A stretch of DNA of 64,000 nucleotides, from positions 136,114 to 200,113 of the forward strand of contig VZRN01000227.1 of the NCBI GenBank assembly GCA_013397935.1, written 5' to 3'. Every line of letters begins with the position of its first letter. The stretch's first letter is position 1. The DNA is from Dasyornis broadbenti (Eukaryota > Chordata > Aves > Passeriformes > Dasyornithidae). Positions 26,646 through 39,897 of the stretch are shown piece after piece. The position numbers and the translations under genes are program-made. The notes below the pieces were generated by a model that searched no databases, was not told the origin of the DNA, and saw only the letters and a list, made by a program, of their open reading frames with translations.

Positions 26646-29600
26646 GTGTATCATTGTAAGTCTGAGCACCTGCATTACTCAGGCACTGTTGAAGTTTGCA
26701 GCTAACATTAAGATGAAATATAAATGGGCTGGATTCTTCCCTAGGTTAATGGGTTTGTTTTGCATCAGGGACTCAGCATGTTTTTAGTTGGTATTAGGAA
26801 TATGAAAAGATTTAAAAAAAAAAAAAAAAAGGGAAAGAATAAGATTGCGTTCTATAATAAATTCCCACTTGTTTCTGTTTCCAGATGATCAGCTTATTTG
26901 AAGATGCACTCTCCAAGCGAATAGGAGGAGGCAGGGAAGAATACCTTTAGTAAGGTCTTGGGGCAACTTGTAGTACTTCATCTTTTCCTCTCATTCCTTT
27001 TGGGTTTTCTGACCAATTTGTACCAAAACCATGATTTTTTCAAAGCACTAGCTATGCCACTCGTACTTTTGGCTTGATGTCCCCAAGTGATCTAGCAGTG
27101 ACACAACGATCAGATTTTTGCCACTCAGGCAGCATCAAATGGGAGTCGGCGGGGGAGCTCTGGGCAATAATGGGAGCTCTCGCCCACAACTCATTGGTTT
27201 TTCCTCTCTAAAAAAGAGATTTCTGAAGAAAAATCTCCTGATGCTAGATCACGCTTATGACACCGATGAGTGCAACAGTTCTCAGCCATCACAAAACATA
27301 CTAGAAAAAAAGTAAGTCCACTGACACAAGACCCTTTTCAGACACTGCACATAATCCTTTTAAACTTAACCTGCTTTAGAGGACACTTCCATCCTGTCCT
27401 TTTACAGATTATTAAGAATGCCATTGTTATTTTCTGTTCCAGTTTTATTGTTTTTAATTTCCCTGCTTCACTCTATCAGTAGTTTTATTCTATACATTAG
27501 CAGACTGTGAAATACCTTGTCTTGTTACTTCCGTATTTTCTAATTGCAACACTCCATCATTAGTCAATGGGTTCATAATGTGGAAGGCAAAGTTGCTATT
27601 TCATTTCATGCTATATAATACAATGCTTTTGGTTCAGTAATTACATTGTGCCAGACTTGTGATCAATCCTGAGATAGCTCACTTGTGATAGATAGCCCCA
27701 TCACAGAATGTCTAAGAGTTAAAGGAAGAAGGAAATTTTTAATTTTCCCCCTCCGTCAATTTAGCTACTCGAATATTTCTTTTCAGACCAATATTTATCT
27801 CACTGTAGAGCTTACAGAAATGAGAACTTAAAAGAAAGGATTGAAGTTTGAAAAGCATTTTATAAAGTTTTGGTTTGCAAACCAGGAAAGATAAAAATTA
27901 AATGTTCTTCCACAGAAAGCTATTGTGTGTTATTCTGTTAATGGATTGCCAATCTTTTAGCCACCTGTTTAATGTACTGGAGAAAACCATTACCTGCTTC
28001 TTATGACTGTTCTAAGGGTTATGTGAAATGAGCTCATCATCTTACTTACTATTATTACTCAGTGCTAGGCCTATGAAAAAAGATTTCCAAAGGTTTTCTT
28101 CTCTGTCATAGAAGTGTTTGTGAGTCAAACAATTTTCTGAAGTGCAGGCAACTTTCAGACTGTCATAGGATATAGGGAGTGCCTTTTCCTAACAAGGGAA
28201 GAATTTCAAGTTTCAGGTGCTAGAGTGCAACATGGGACAGCCAGGACAGCCATGCCAAGGGAGTAAGGGTGGAGAGGGCTGTAGCCTTTAGGGACAAATG
28301 ACATCCTAATGCCCTAAAGTTACAGCAGAGGAAAACCTGATCCTAGTGGGGCATGTCTTGTATTTTTTTTCTGAAAAAGACTTGTTAGGAGCCAATTTCA
28401 CAGACAGAATTTCTGTCCAGACAGACTGTCGCTTTGGTTTGATAAAGAAAAGTTTATGTTCTTGCATATCTTTATAGATATGAGGGCACAACTTATTCCT
28501 ACGTTTTGAACATAAATAGAATATTTTCCTATTTATGTTATAAAATTCTCTGATCTTCACTGCTCTTTGACTTTTGCTCAGGGTCTCACCTCCGACTTTT
28601 CCATCTTACATCCTATCTGCCCTCCTTTTTGTATATAATCCTTCCTCCAAGGAAAACCAGTGAGATCCCACTAGTCAGAAATAACAAACTTAAAAAACCC
28701 CTCAGAAACCCAAGGTCCAGTACACTAATGGGGGTTTTGTCATCTCACCAAAGCAAGGTGAGGTGGCTGTGTCCACAAAATATGTCAAGGTCATTTTGTA
28801 TCCAAAACTTTGGGAAAGGTCTGAGGTTCAGCATTCAGTTAGAGGTGGTTCAAGGAAGAGTGGGCAGCAGGAGGACTAGGCTGGTAAAACAGGTAATACA
28901 CACTCTGCTGTGACAGTGGGTATTAAAGCAGCTAAAAGGAGTTAACTCTGATGCTTAACAAGTAGAGAGAAAAGGAAATAGGGAAACTGGGCATCAGGCA
29001 GAGCATTCTTGGTGGACAGGGGCTGCCTGCCTGGCTCCACCTCCTCTCCTCTTTCTCAAGAAGAAACAATACTGCATTGCTTTGGGTTTTCCATTAGAGC
29101 AGCTCCTTCTAGCATCCCCTACTTGGCAGATGAGCAAAACCAACATGCAAGGCCAGCTGTAATGATAAAAGAACAACACAAAAGCAATGGATCTGGAGAT
29201 GGATTACAGAGGTGGAGTCAGTAAGTGAATTCCAGGGGCATGGATGAAGGCCAAGAACGATGGCAGCTACAGAATGGATATCATCTCAGCTCTCCTCTTG
29301 GCTCACTGGGATCAATATGCTTTTCTATTGATTCAGGTATTCAACTGACTTTGAAATGGAAACATCACTACTATTTTATACACATGCTGCTAACACAAAA
29401 GTCATTTAGATGGAAGACTTCAGATTATTTCTGAGAACAGCAAACTGGCTCCACCCAAGAGAATTTCAGAGAAATACTGTGAAGATGGCTCATTGCACTA
29501 TCACATAAAAATAGCAATTAAGAAAGGTAAAACATGGCAGAAAAAGTGGGGAAATTGAATATGCTAAGGTGAAGAGACGAATTGTTGATTTTACCATGCC

Positions 29601-32600
29601 TGGGTTCAGATATGCTGAACAATACTTTAGTGCCTTAGGCACTTGCAGAACTGAGGTCTGCTTGGTGATCCCTCCTTGGGGAATATGCTTCAGGATTTCT
29701 GGAGAGCACCTGAGAACTCAGGAGATGAGACTAAGATGGTGGGTGGTGGAAGCACAGAGCCCTGGGGAGTGTGAGGGTTCTTTACCCTGGGATCCTGGGG
29801 ATCAGTCTTTGCTGGCTCTGAGCAGCCAGGGGAGGAGGAGAGGTTCAGCATCCTACTGAATTGTGGCTGTCCTCTTCCAATTGCCCCAAAGCTTAAGGAA
29901 TTGCACAAAATACAGAAAGGAAAGAAAACATAGGTGTTACTATTCTTTCATATTAGTTTTAGTACATAAAAAAAAAAAAAAAAAATCTCAGAGCTAAGGG
30001 CAGGAGACAAAAATGGACCAATCTAATGAAAACATTAAAAAATAAAAATCTATGTTTTTGTGTGATTGTGTGGGTGCTGCTTTTCAAGACCTGCACAGAG
30101 TATGGGCAAGAGTACAGTTGCTTTTTGATGTGTGGAGGTCTCCCTGCAGGTACTTCTTGGAGCACTGGTACATGCTCTGCTCTAGGGCTTCTGGCTGGTG
30201 TACTAATGGCTTTCTAAATCACTCAGAGCAGACAACAGCTAAAGAACCAGCACTGTTTCTCATATGGGTTGGAGCTGGAGGGAACTTTTGGCTCAGAAAT
30301 ATAGAGGGAAAAGGGTGGACTAATCCAGAATGGTTTGCAGGAAAGATCTTACTTCTAAAGGGCAAGCTAAGGGTTGTTGCCAGCCTCTGAACTGTCTCAC
30401 ACTGAAGAAAAAGCATTTCTGTCAAGTCAAATAAACATCGTCACATACTTTTCTAAGAACTGATTTATAGTTGTCCTCTTATAAAAGATGTAGATAACCT
30501 AAATTTTTTTGTCCTTGATCATCTTGATAACAAAATATTTCCAGGAAGCAGTTCTTTCGGAGGCAGGAGTGAACACAAACATTTGCCCTACTTATTTTTT
30601 ATCACAAAAGGACCTTTCCTGTGAATCAAAGTGCACGTGCTGGCTCCTCCTTCTTTCTGGAGCCTGCCAGCTTCCCTTCATTCAGACTGTTTTTGCATCT
30701 GCAGTGTTTATAATAATTGCAATGTTTCTGCAAAAGGAATACAGGGCTGTTTATTTAAGAGGCTGTACTCAGAAGCCTGTCAGTTTAGCTGGACTGTTTG
30801 CCAGAAAAGAAAATTCAGTCTATTAAAAGATGCCAGCTTTTATTCAGGATGAGCAAATCCATTCAGAAAATAAGTCCCTTGTGCCCTCTTCACACTCTCC
30901 CTTTTGATATATGAGCATTGTTAAGTCTGAGTTGTTCATATGTTTATTCTTTTTGTAGAAAAGAGTTATTTCCTGTAGAACAAAAGACTTTTGGGAAAGA
31001 ACTCAAGCTCTGTGAGCTTCAGTTCACAGCTTTTTATCCAAGAGTTCAGAAAGAGGTTAGGGGAAAAACAAAAACAGTGCAAGTGGAGCAGACTTTGAAA
31101 AGTTTCTCCTGAACCTGCTCTGACACTGTCAAAGGGAGGGAGCAACCTCCAAACTTGATCTGCCAGCATCCCTTGGGGTCAGCAGAACCTTCTGCATGGC
31201 AGAGATGGTGTCAGGGCCATGGTCCTTCTCCTGACAAGCACTTTGCTGGCATCCTCACCATTGCCTGCACCAAGGGAAGCTCGGAAAAGTCAGCAGTGTC
31301 TCTACTGCTTCTTCAGTGGATGGAGACCTGAACAGGAATGTGTACGTGTGTGTGTGCATATCACCCGGAGGAGTTTTGGGAGAATATAGGTTCTGGTGGA
31401 GATGAACCCCATGGACCACAGGATAAGAGCTGCCCCTCAGCCCATGGGGATGCAGTTGAACACTTGTCCCAAGTGTTGGTGTACTGTTTTTCCTCAGTGT
31501 GCCTTAACCATCTAATAAGTAGCAGAGTAAACCCTACCAATTAACTTTGTCATGCTATCGCTTTTATATTAAACTTGTTTTTGCTGGTGATTCTTTAAGC
31601 AATCTTACAACGCTCGTTCATGACAGGAGGGAAGGAGGTTGTTTTCTTTAATTATCCTTGTCCAGCATGGCACAAGCATTCCGGGTCCTGTGGCAGGGGA
31701 TTTTCCACCTGCTTCACAGCCTCCCCACCACTGCTGTGCTTCCATAACTGGAGCTAGAGAAGAACGGGGTGGAGAGCCGGGAGCCAGCTGGGTGGAGAGC
31801 CAGCTGGCGAATTTAGAGATACTCTCAGGAAGAGACCAAATTAGCAAAGAGTAGGAACTACTAAGAACATTTAGGCACTTCCCCTATCAAATGACCAAGA
31901 GGACATCATCGGCACTGACTTAAAGTCTCCTAAGGAAAAAAAAAGTCTCTTTGAGGATGAATAAAAGAAAGGAAGAAGCAAGTTCCATTGTTAAGAAGTA
32001 ACTATACTGGTTATTCAAACTGATTGTATGATACTGAGAGAAATGGATTTTAGTCTGTAGTCATTCCTCCAAAAACAATGGTGAACTTCTGTGGTGAGAC
32101 TTTCAGAAAATTAGTGGTGCATCCAAGGAAAAGGAAATCATAAAACTGGAAGGGTGGAATGGAGCAGCTCAGGTTAGTTGCACAGCACATTTTTCTGATG
32201 GAATGAATATTGCTTGTCAAAGGCATGGACTACAGAACTGTCCTGGCATGAGTGTCTGTGAGAAGTGAGCAGGTGCAGAATTGTGACAGATACAGTTTAT
32301 GTGGCATAACGGCATTGTTTAGAGTTCAATTAAATTTGATAGCTAAAAATGAATACCAGAAAATAAACAGATAAAAGCACAGAGCTTTGAGACTATATTT
32401 TCAGGTGAACCAATATCTTCCCATCAAGGTATTTTTCTGACAGTGTTTTTCCATAATGTAAATTCCACACTGATCTTATTAATCCTGCATTTTTATTGGA
32501 GATATTTTTTCTAGACTTATCTCTGCTCCTTTGTCATATTCAACCTAGAGTTCACACTGATATTAAAATTATTTTTTAAACCAGTGTAGTGAGATGGGAC

Positions 32601-33009
32601 GTAAAACTGAAGTGTCCTGTTTAGATTTCCCACAGCTTGGGTACAATGGCTACCTGGAAAATTTTTGCCCAATATACACATTTTTTTTATAGTGGAGAAG
32701 GAAGGGAAATAATAGTGACTGAGCAAAGGTAGGAACTTGTTTTAAACAAGTACTGGAGGAAATTCTAAAAAGAATTGTGAGAACTCAAACCAAATGCTTC
32801 TGAAGGTTTTAAATTTAGCATTTTTGGCTTGTTCCTTGTTGAAATGTGACCTCCAATGTAACTACTATCAACCTCTGCAGCCCTGAGAGATGCTGTTTCA
32901 TAGGTGAGGAGAATCTTCAGGGACAAACAGGTTTGCAAGAGCTGATCCTATTTATGTCAGCAGCAGAAAGAATGTCTCAAATCAGTTTTCAGGCATTCCC
33001 CTTCAGTGG

Positions 33010-33593
33010 AGTGCTAGTTTGAAAGCAAACCAGCAGAGGAATTAACTCCACACAAATATGTTGCAAGACATTCCTAGTTAGAACTACAATTTAATAGCAA
33101 AAACATAAATTAAAGGCAATGATACAGAAACACCAGCTTAAACTGACAGAGTCAGACTACAACCTGCCACCCTGTTGGTCACCATTAAATGGTGGCTGCA
33201 GTCCCATTGGAGTGATGGATGTGGTCTAGTTGAAGTGATCCTGCAGAAAGAGCTGGTCTGCCTCTGGAGGTCCAGTGGTGACCCTTGAGCTCTTCTCCCC
33301 GGGAATCCAGTGGAAATGGTTGTCCTAGTGTTCCAAAATCTCATCTTATCTACAGGTGGGAATGTTCAGTTCCTCCCCTCTGGGCAGGGCATCCTTCAAT
33401 GGGATGATGTAATTCTGTGGGTCATTCTCAGACACCTCGATGCCCATTAGCAGAGATAGTCCCCACCCCATGGTGTTATCAGGGCTGAGTTATGCTGAAG
33501 ATAAAGAACCACTGCCCCACCTGTTTTTAGCAGTTTATGAAGATGGTAATAGAATACATACTTTTCATTACACCTTCCATGTAACCTGAGACA
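33010..33593 (-). mobile_element. solo ERV-type LTR with 5-bp target duplication
   Basis: A 584-bp block resembling a passerine ERVL-like LTR I recall (opening AGTGCTAGTTTGAAAGCAAACC, with AAACTGACAGAGTCAGA in its first third). The direct repeat AGTGG flanks it at 33005-33009 and 33594-33598, which fits a 5-bp target-site duplication. The expected terminal TG appears mutated to AG on the left, while the right end is CA. No internal retroviral sequence is next to it. The antisense orientation is taken from family memory and is less sure. Confidence 0.7.
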
Positions 33594-35397
33594 AGTGGTT
33601 TCCTATATATCAGCACCCAAGCTTGACAACATCACCAAGTTCACCCAAGAGAGTTACAAATGGACAGGCAGCTTTGTCACCAAAATACCAGGCAGTTCAT
33701 CTCCAGAAACAAAACACAGGATGCAAGGACTGAAGGAGAAGGCTAACTGAGACGTGGTTTTCTCTGTAAGTAAAGGCTGATGTCAAAATTTACTGATGTG
33801 ATTTGGGGGCAGCCAGCACTGTTAGTGCCTATGCAATAGTTTTCCCAGGGCTGTACAAGAAATTTCAGTTCAAAGGGAGTCTGTTTGGTAAGCTTTAGCT
33901 GTTCTTATGTATTTGGCAAAAAAAAACCCACCCCACCAACCCTTATGTACCATCCTACTAATATATACAAAATACAGCAGCCAAAAAAACTTTTTGTCCT
34001 TTATTTTGCGTATGTGTGGGTATATAGGAAATCATCCAAAAGAAATCAAATTAAGAAATGCATCACCAATTATCCAATATACATAAATTAATCTTTTCCT
34101 CCTCAAATACCGATTCAGAGGACATATTCACCTACTCATCACATTTCCCACTGAAATTAACAGAACAAGGTTGTCGGCCGCAAGGAGTAGGCAGGGAAAA
34201 AGCCACCACATGCTCACTGTAGCATGTGATAATAACTCACTGCTGAGCGTGGTCGGGCTCTCATCCCACCCTGTCCTCCCTCCAACAGTCTGTGACTGCC
34301 CTGGGATTTGGCCAGTTGCTCCAGGATCAGCTTTGGGGTGGGGTGTAAACCTGTCCTACGGGTCCTGAGTGGGAGCTTTGCTTCATTCTTCTCTTTCCTG
34401 ACTGTCCATCCAAGGCTGGTGGCTGTGTGGGAGGAGCCCTCATTGGCTGTCTTTGGAGGGAGAGGTAGCAGCAGGTGGGAGCATCTCTTCTCTTGGGTCA
34501 CTGCTGGGCCAGCAAACCTGCCACATCTCTGAGGAGAGGTCAGGCAGAGCTACAGGTGAATGCAGGCAAAGCAGAGCTTTCTGTCTTCACCTGCACACAT
34601 CTGAATGGGTCTCACAGAGCTGCAGAGAGGTTTCCCTTCCTCCTGCCAAAGTGGTCTCAGATTGACAATGCTTTTAGGAATATGAAATATGGCTGACTAA
34701 AGCATTGTGCTGCACAGCCCAAGGATGCATGTAACAAGAGCTGCTCCAGGCTGAAAAAAAAACCTGCTGTACAATCAGATATTTAAATAATAAATCTATT
34801 TAATTTATCTGAGAGAACGTGTCATGACAACATAGCTTGATTAGGGTCTGGAAATAGCTACATGGGAGATTTCAGAGGGTAGGGTATTCTAGCAGATAAA
34901 AGTAACTGAATGCAATCAAATTCCTGGATGCAGAAAATAGCTGTGTTTAACCTTGATAAAAGTTAGGGTTTAAGTCTGTTCTGAGTGGCATTTGTAAGTC
35001 CAGCCCCAGCATGGGAGGTGCTGTGGGTGGTAATAAATGTGCCCTCTGATGAGATTCCTGTAATTTTCCCTTCTCAACTGTAGACCTGTGAGTCTCTTAA
35101 AAATGCAAGGGATTGCCCAAATTGTCTGTGCTAATAAACAATTGAGGTCAGAGTGCCTCAAGATGAGAAACACCCAGGTGGTAGGTGGGTATCGTGAGAT
35201 GGAGTCAGCATGCACCACACAAAAATTAGCTTGTGAAACCAAGTGACCAGCCCATACCCCAGTGTTTTCTCTATTATCTTTATATGGTATAAATTGCATA
35301 GTATGCTGGCAGATGCTCCTTATCTCCTTGCAATCCTGCCGTTATGACGTCTTTTTCCAAAATAAACACCAGAAAATAACAACCCCTTGGGCTTTAC

Positions 35398-35485
35398 AGT
35401 TTAGTGATGGACTTGTAAGTGTTAGGTTTATAGTTGGACTCACCAGTCTTGAAGGTTTTGTCCAACCTAAATGGTTCTATGATTC
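35398..35485 (+). mobile_element. CR1 LINE 3' end fragment
   Basis: An 88-bp stretch reading TTTAGTGATGGACTTG ... GTTGGACTCACCAG ... TCCAACCTAAATGGTTCTATGATTC matches the 3' terminal region of avian CR1 retrotransposons as I remember it, in the sense direction. Heavily 5'-truncated, as is usual for CR1. Confidence 0.85.
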
Positions 35486-36479
35486 CTTTGCAACAGTTTG
35501 CTCTTATTCTGCTACGAATGTTTGCTCCCTCCAGCAATGTTAAGCACCTCAGCACTGCATCTATCCCACATCTCCTTTCCTCTGCGGGGACTTTGCTATA
35601 GCAGCTCTTCCCATTCCTTTGACTCTATGCTTTTCCTTAAATCTTTTTCAGAAATTAAATTATCCCTCTTTCCTGTCTGTGAGGAACTGTCTACCTAAAG
35701 ACAGTAGAAGTTCAGGAAGCTACACATGGATCTTGCAAAATGGGGATTCTCCTAGGGAAAGAGATTTGGGAAATACGTGGTAACTGGTCTAGAAAGGAAC
35801 AGACAGAGCAAAGGGGCTGTGGGGCAGCAGGGCATTATAAGGAGCAAGTGTTTTAATACGTGGTCTCATCCTTCAAATACTATTTTCCAGATATGAATAA
35901 TCCTTGGTGAAGAATGCCAGTTCCCCATTGGGATGGACAACTCAGGATCTGCGGGTGTGCTGTCGGCTGTTAAATTTTGTGTGCGATCAGCACCTTAAAT
36001 TGCACCCTCCACATCATCTCCCAGCACTGCTGTATCACATGCTAAGCATACACCTCCTGCTCAGCAACCTGTTCCTTCTGTCCCAGGAAACTTGTTGCTT
36101 CCCTCATCTTTGTGACTCATTGCTGCCATATTGGCTGCAAAGGGTTTGTGAAAGTCAGAAAATCCCACCTATGGAAGGTGCTTTTAAGAATGGCCCCAAG
36201 TCTCATGTCAGCCAGTTCTGCTGCCTTTTTCTCTTTAGTTCTCTATGTAGGAGCTAGTTGTCCACAAAACAACTGATTCTATCTCTGTCTAGGTTGTCCA
36301 GTCCAGGTGCAATACTGTTTCATGTTGCAGAGCCAGTGACAGGAAGGAAACAGTCCTCCATTGAAAATTATTTTCAGAATAGCATTTAACTTGCAAGAAA
36401 CTCAAGGCCATTGCAAGTTTCTGCACCAACCCCCACTCAGAGCTTGGACATTCCACCTCAGTGTTGGACCAGGTTGCTG

Positions 36480-36700
36480 AGAACTACATCCAACAATTTT
36501 TAATTACCCCTGAGAATGGAGTCTCCACAGTCCCTCTGAGCCTGTCTCCATGTTTGACCAACCTTTCTGTAAAAATGTTGTTTACAGATGTCTAACTTGG
36601 ATTTCTGCTGTTGGTACTTCTCTCCACTGTGCCATGTCCTTTCACTGCCTGTATCTCCCGTTCAAGCCTTTGTACACAACTCTTGACTTGGTGTTTCCGG
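36480..36700 (-). mobile_element. degenerate CR1 LINE fragment, antisense
   Basis: The run GAGAATGGAGTCTCCACAGTC, then TTTGACCAACCTTTCTGTAAAAATG, then ATGTCTAACTTGGATTTCTG, resembles the reverse complement of the CR1 segment preceding its 3' end, with many substitutions. Boundaries are approximate. Confidence 0.55.
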
Positions 36701-38678
36701 AGATGTTCTCTATTTCCTTGGAAGAATCTTCCACTGGGTTTGTTGTAACAAGGTGTTTGGATTTCTGCTTGACCAGTAGGAACATCTCAGTACAAAAGAT
36801 TTAGCCTTTCTGTGACTCATTCCAAGGGCTTTCTCCAAGTACTGTCCACTTTTGTGAATACTGCTAGAATTCCTTCTTTGTTTCTGTTTCAATTGCACAT
36901 TTTCTGTTTGACATTAATGGTAGCTGGAACTGTGGCCTTTGGCATTTTTTCATTTCTTTTTCGTGGGCTGACACCAGTCTTCACATTGACTGAAATGTTG
37001 CTCAGTGGCATGTGCTGATTCCCTATAAAAATTTCAATACCGCATTTGGAGAAAGTACAGATCTTTTTCTTTCCTCTTCTTTCTCTTAACAAAGAACATA
37101 AGAAAGGATGTTCTAGAAAGGGACATTTTTTAATCTTAGCATCATTTTACTGAATAAATGGGTTTTTGGCATTTATCCAAGAGGACTAATTAAAAACCAG
37201 AAGATAAAGTTTTCTGATTGATGACTTCATACCAGGAAAGGGAAAAAATATTCTGCCTAGAAATTACTTCTGTTTTCTAACTAGTGGGAAACCCTTTAGA
37301 TACATCAAATTTACTAAAATGTGGTGTTTATCCCTTTGTACAAGCTTATTGCATAGGCATAAATCTTATTTTCCTAAGGGATATTAAAGTAAATGGGTCT
37401 GAGGAAGTACTGTTGAAATATTTATCTTCTTTCAGCTGTAAATTTGGTCAGAAGGAAGTTAGGACATTTGGCATTTTATACACAGAGAAGCTTTAGATTT
37501 GCAAAGCTTCATCTCTCTTTCTTTTTCAAAGCCAAGCTCATAAACAAAGGAACTGTTCCCAAACTGTCACTGTAATGTCACTCAGTTCCACAAAGTCACC
37601 ACATCACTTCTATCGCTATAACAACATCATCTGTTGCTAATGCCACAAAAATATTGCATTGCCGTCATTTTGAAAATAACTCTGAAGTGATCACTTTAAA
37701 CACAGTCTTTCTGCAATGTTTTGCAGATCACCATTTTAATAAGAAAACTTTAGAATGAAGTATTATTTTATTAAATATTGATAGCACCTGTAATTTGTCA
37801 TAATGAAATAATGTTTCTCACTATTAAAACATACTTTTCCCTTCTGTTCTCCCTTATTATTTTCATATGAAATGTTGAAAAGTTTTATGTGAAGCTAAGA
37901 TATTGGATAAATAGAAAAATTGAATGCAATTTAAGATGGACAAATGTAATACTATACACTTAAGCAGGAGCAGTCCACCTCAGAAATGCAGAATGAAGGC
38001 TAAATGGCTCTGTTGCTTTACTGCAAAAAGTCAGGAAGAAAATGCACCAACATCCTCCTACTCCTGCAGATTAAAAAAAAATGATAAAATTTAGAAAGTC
38101 TGTCTGCAATGAACATGGAAAGGAATCCTTGTGCTTTAATTATGACCTCTCATCAAGCTGGAGTTGGAGGAAGCTTTCAATATGGGACTTTTCAAAGGAT
38201 TTGGAAAGAATCCCAGGGACACCAGTGTAACCAGTCTGAGGTTTAGAAATTAGTTAGCTGTCATGCAGAACTGTAGTTACAATATGACCTTAAAAGGGTG
38301 GGCTGAGTGGTGACAGGGTCACAACCTTTATCATCTTGGCACAAAGAATAGCTGTGAGAGTGGAAGAAACTCCAGTGCGTGGGAGGAGGCCTTGGGGCTT
38401 AATGTAGGTGAGCAGAGGTGGAAAAACTCAGGGAAAGACTTTCATGACCAAGTGTTGAGCCAGGCTTTGGCAGAAGGAGCTCTGACAGGAATATGCTGGA
38501 GACCAGAGCTGTAGTGGGGCTTGAAATAAAGAAAGAGAACTAAGGGAGTGTGGGGGAGAGCAGGGGAGCTGTAAAGAGTAAAGGCAGCCAAACAGCAACT
38601 GGTAGAGCAGGTTCACAACTCACTCATTCAAATTTCCATCTCCATCAATCCCTTTCCTCCTCACCAGCTATAGCCAGA

Positions 38679-38717
38679 ATAGGGCAGAATTCTACCTATA
38701 GGGCAGAATTCTAGCCT
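38679..38717. repeat. 19-20 bp tandem duplication
   Basis: Two adjacent copies of ATAGGGCAGAATTCTA followed by CCT or GCCT. A small local duplication with no apparent role. Confidence 0.85.
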
Positions 38718-39081
38718 AGAATCTCACAAACAGGGAAAAGGGCCAAAGTGGCCCAGCAGGAAGGGAAGAGAAGAAAGGATGGGACCAGAAGCAGGACCTG
38801 AAAAAAAGCACTTCAGATAAAGGGTTTTCTGCTCCTTTGGTTTGCTGATCCACAAGTGGCCAGATGAGCATTCCACAAAGTGACCTGTCTGTGGATTGTG
38901 ACTATTACTGAGACTCATAACAAGATGAGACAGAATGACTGGTTTGGGTGAACTTCATGCTGAAGCAAAGTCAAAAGCTTATGTTGCCTTGTTGGAATAA
39001 AATCTCCAGAGAGCTTTTTTTGAGTTGACCACAAATTGCTAATGCTCTATGACCACACACAGTCCCAAAGAGCTTCAGTGG

Positions 39082-39897
39082 TGTCTTGGTTTGAAAGACA
39101 GGTGTCTGCTAAGGAAGGTGGGAACCTCCCTTAGAACAGAGAGTATGACACGCCCCCTTCCCTCCGAATTGTTATAACTTTGAAATCAAGGGCTTTCAGG
39201 CAAAGGTATGGGAAAAGGAATAACAGTTCTTTACTAGTATCTATAACAAGGCAAACGAACAACAACAGTAGCAACAACAAACAAACAAAACCAGAAACCC
39301 GGTGGCAGCTTTCTCTGGGCTGCCAGACACCACCCCGCCCTTTGGTGCAGTTCCGGTCATGGCTTGCAGGGGGCGCTGTGGCGCAAGCTCAGCTCCTCAT
39401 GTGGATAATGGCAGACGGCCTGGATGGCAGGATGGGCTGCAGCAGGAAACTCCGGAGCAGGAAGCTGGACAGCAGTACTGGTTCCCTAGGCTGGCAAGCA
39501 AAAGGTAGCAGAAGCTCTGCAGCAGTGGCAGAAGCCACAGAGCGTCCCGGCAGGAGGGGAATGTGGGTCAGCGGCAGCCGGGCTCCCCTGTTGCAGCTGC
39601 CGGACCCAGCCAGGGAGACACGCACTCCGGGAGTGGGGAAGAGGGTCGGGATCCCGTGCTTTCTCAAACGAAAGCTCACCCATCAAGGAAGAAAAAGCAG
39701 AGCAGAGCTGGGCTCCCACAGTCCCAGCGAAAGGCAAACCATCCCTCTCCGATACCCCAAGAGCAAATGATGTTCCCAGCAGCCAGGTGCTTTCCTCCCC
39801 TCACTCTGCCCAGCCATGACTTTTGTCCTTTAAGTACCAAGTCATTAGGGTTGCTCAGAAACAGAATGAAGGAGAAAAATTTCCTCCACCTCCAACA
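39082..39897 (-). mobile_element. solo ERV-type LTR with 5-bp target duplication
   Basis: An 816-bp element with intact termini (TGTCTTGGTTTGAAAGACAG on the left, CCTCCAACA on the right) and a perfect AGTGG direct repeat on both sides (39077-39081 and 39898-39902). The sequence resembles a passerine ERV LTR I recall. It is GC-rich in the middle and A-rich near 39255-39300. The orientation is inferred as antisense: TTTACT at about 39230 would be a variant poly(A) signal on the minus strand. It lacks internal retroviral sequence. Open frames of up to 196 codons inside it are incidental. Confidence 0.8.

Larger units (their letters stand above)
24409..33009. other. gene-free interval between LTRs (24.4-33.0 kb)
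   Basis: No coding gene recognised on either strand. It contains the hairpin at 24503-24546, the pyrimidine tract at 26454-26645, and A-runs at about 26815-26830 and 29968-29984. Moderately GC-rich patches (25.0-25.9, 28.7-29.9, 31.1-31.8 kb) may be old, unrecognised repeats. Short open frames are scattered and show no conservation-like pattern that I can judge. Confidence 0.4.
33594..39081. other. gene-free interval between LTRs (33.6-39.1 kb)
   Basis: No gene recognised. It holds two CR1 fragments (35398-35485 and about 36480-36700) and a 19-20 bp tandem duplication at 38679-38717. The remainder is unremarkable. Confidence 0.4.

Noticed and set aside
26420..26675. Lysine/arginine-rich minus-strand frames
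   Set aside because: Translation of the polypyrimidine tract.
39180..39770. 196-codon + strand frame
   Set aside because: Lies inside a solo LTR; low-complexity start and no family resemblance.
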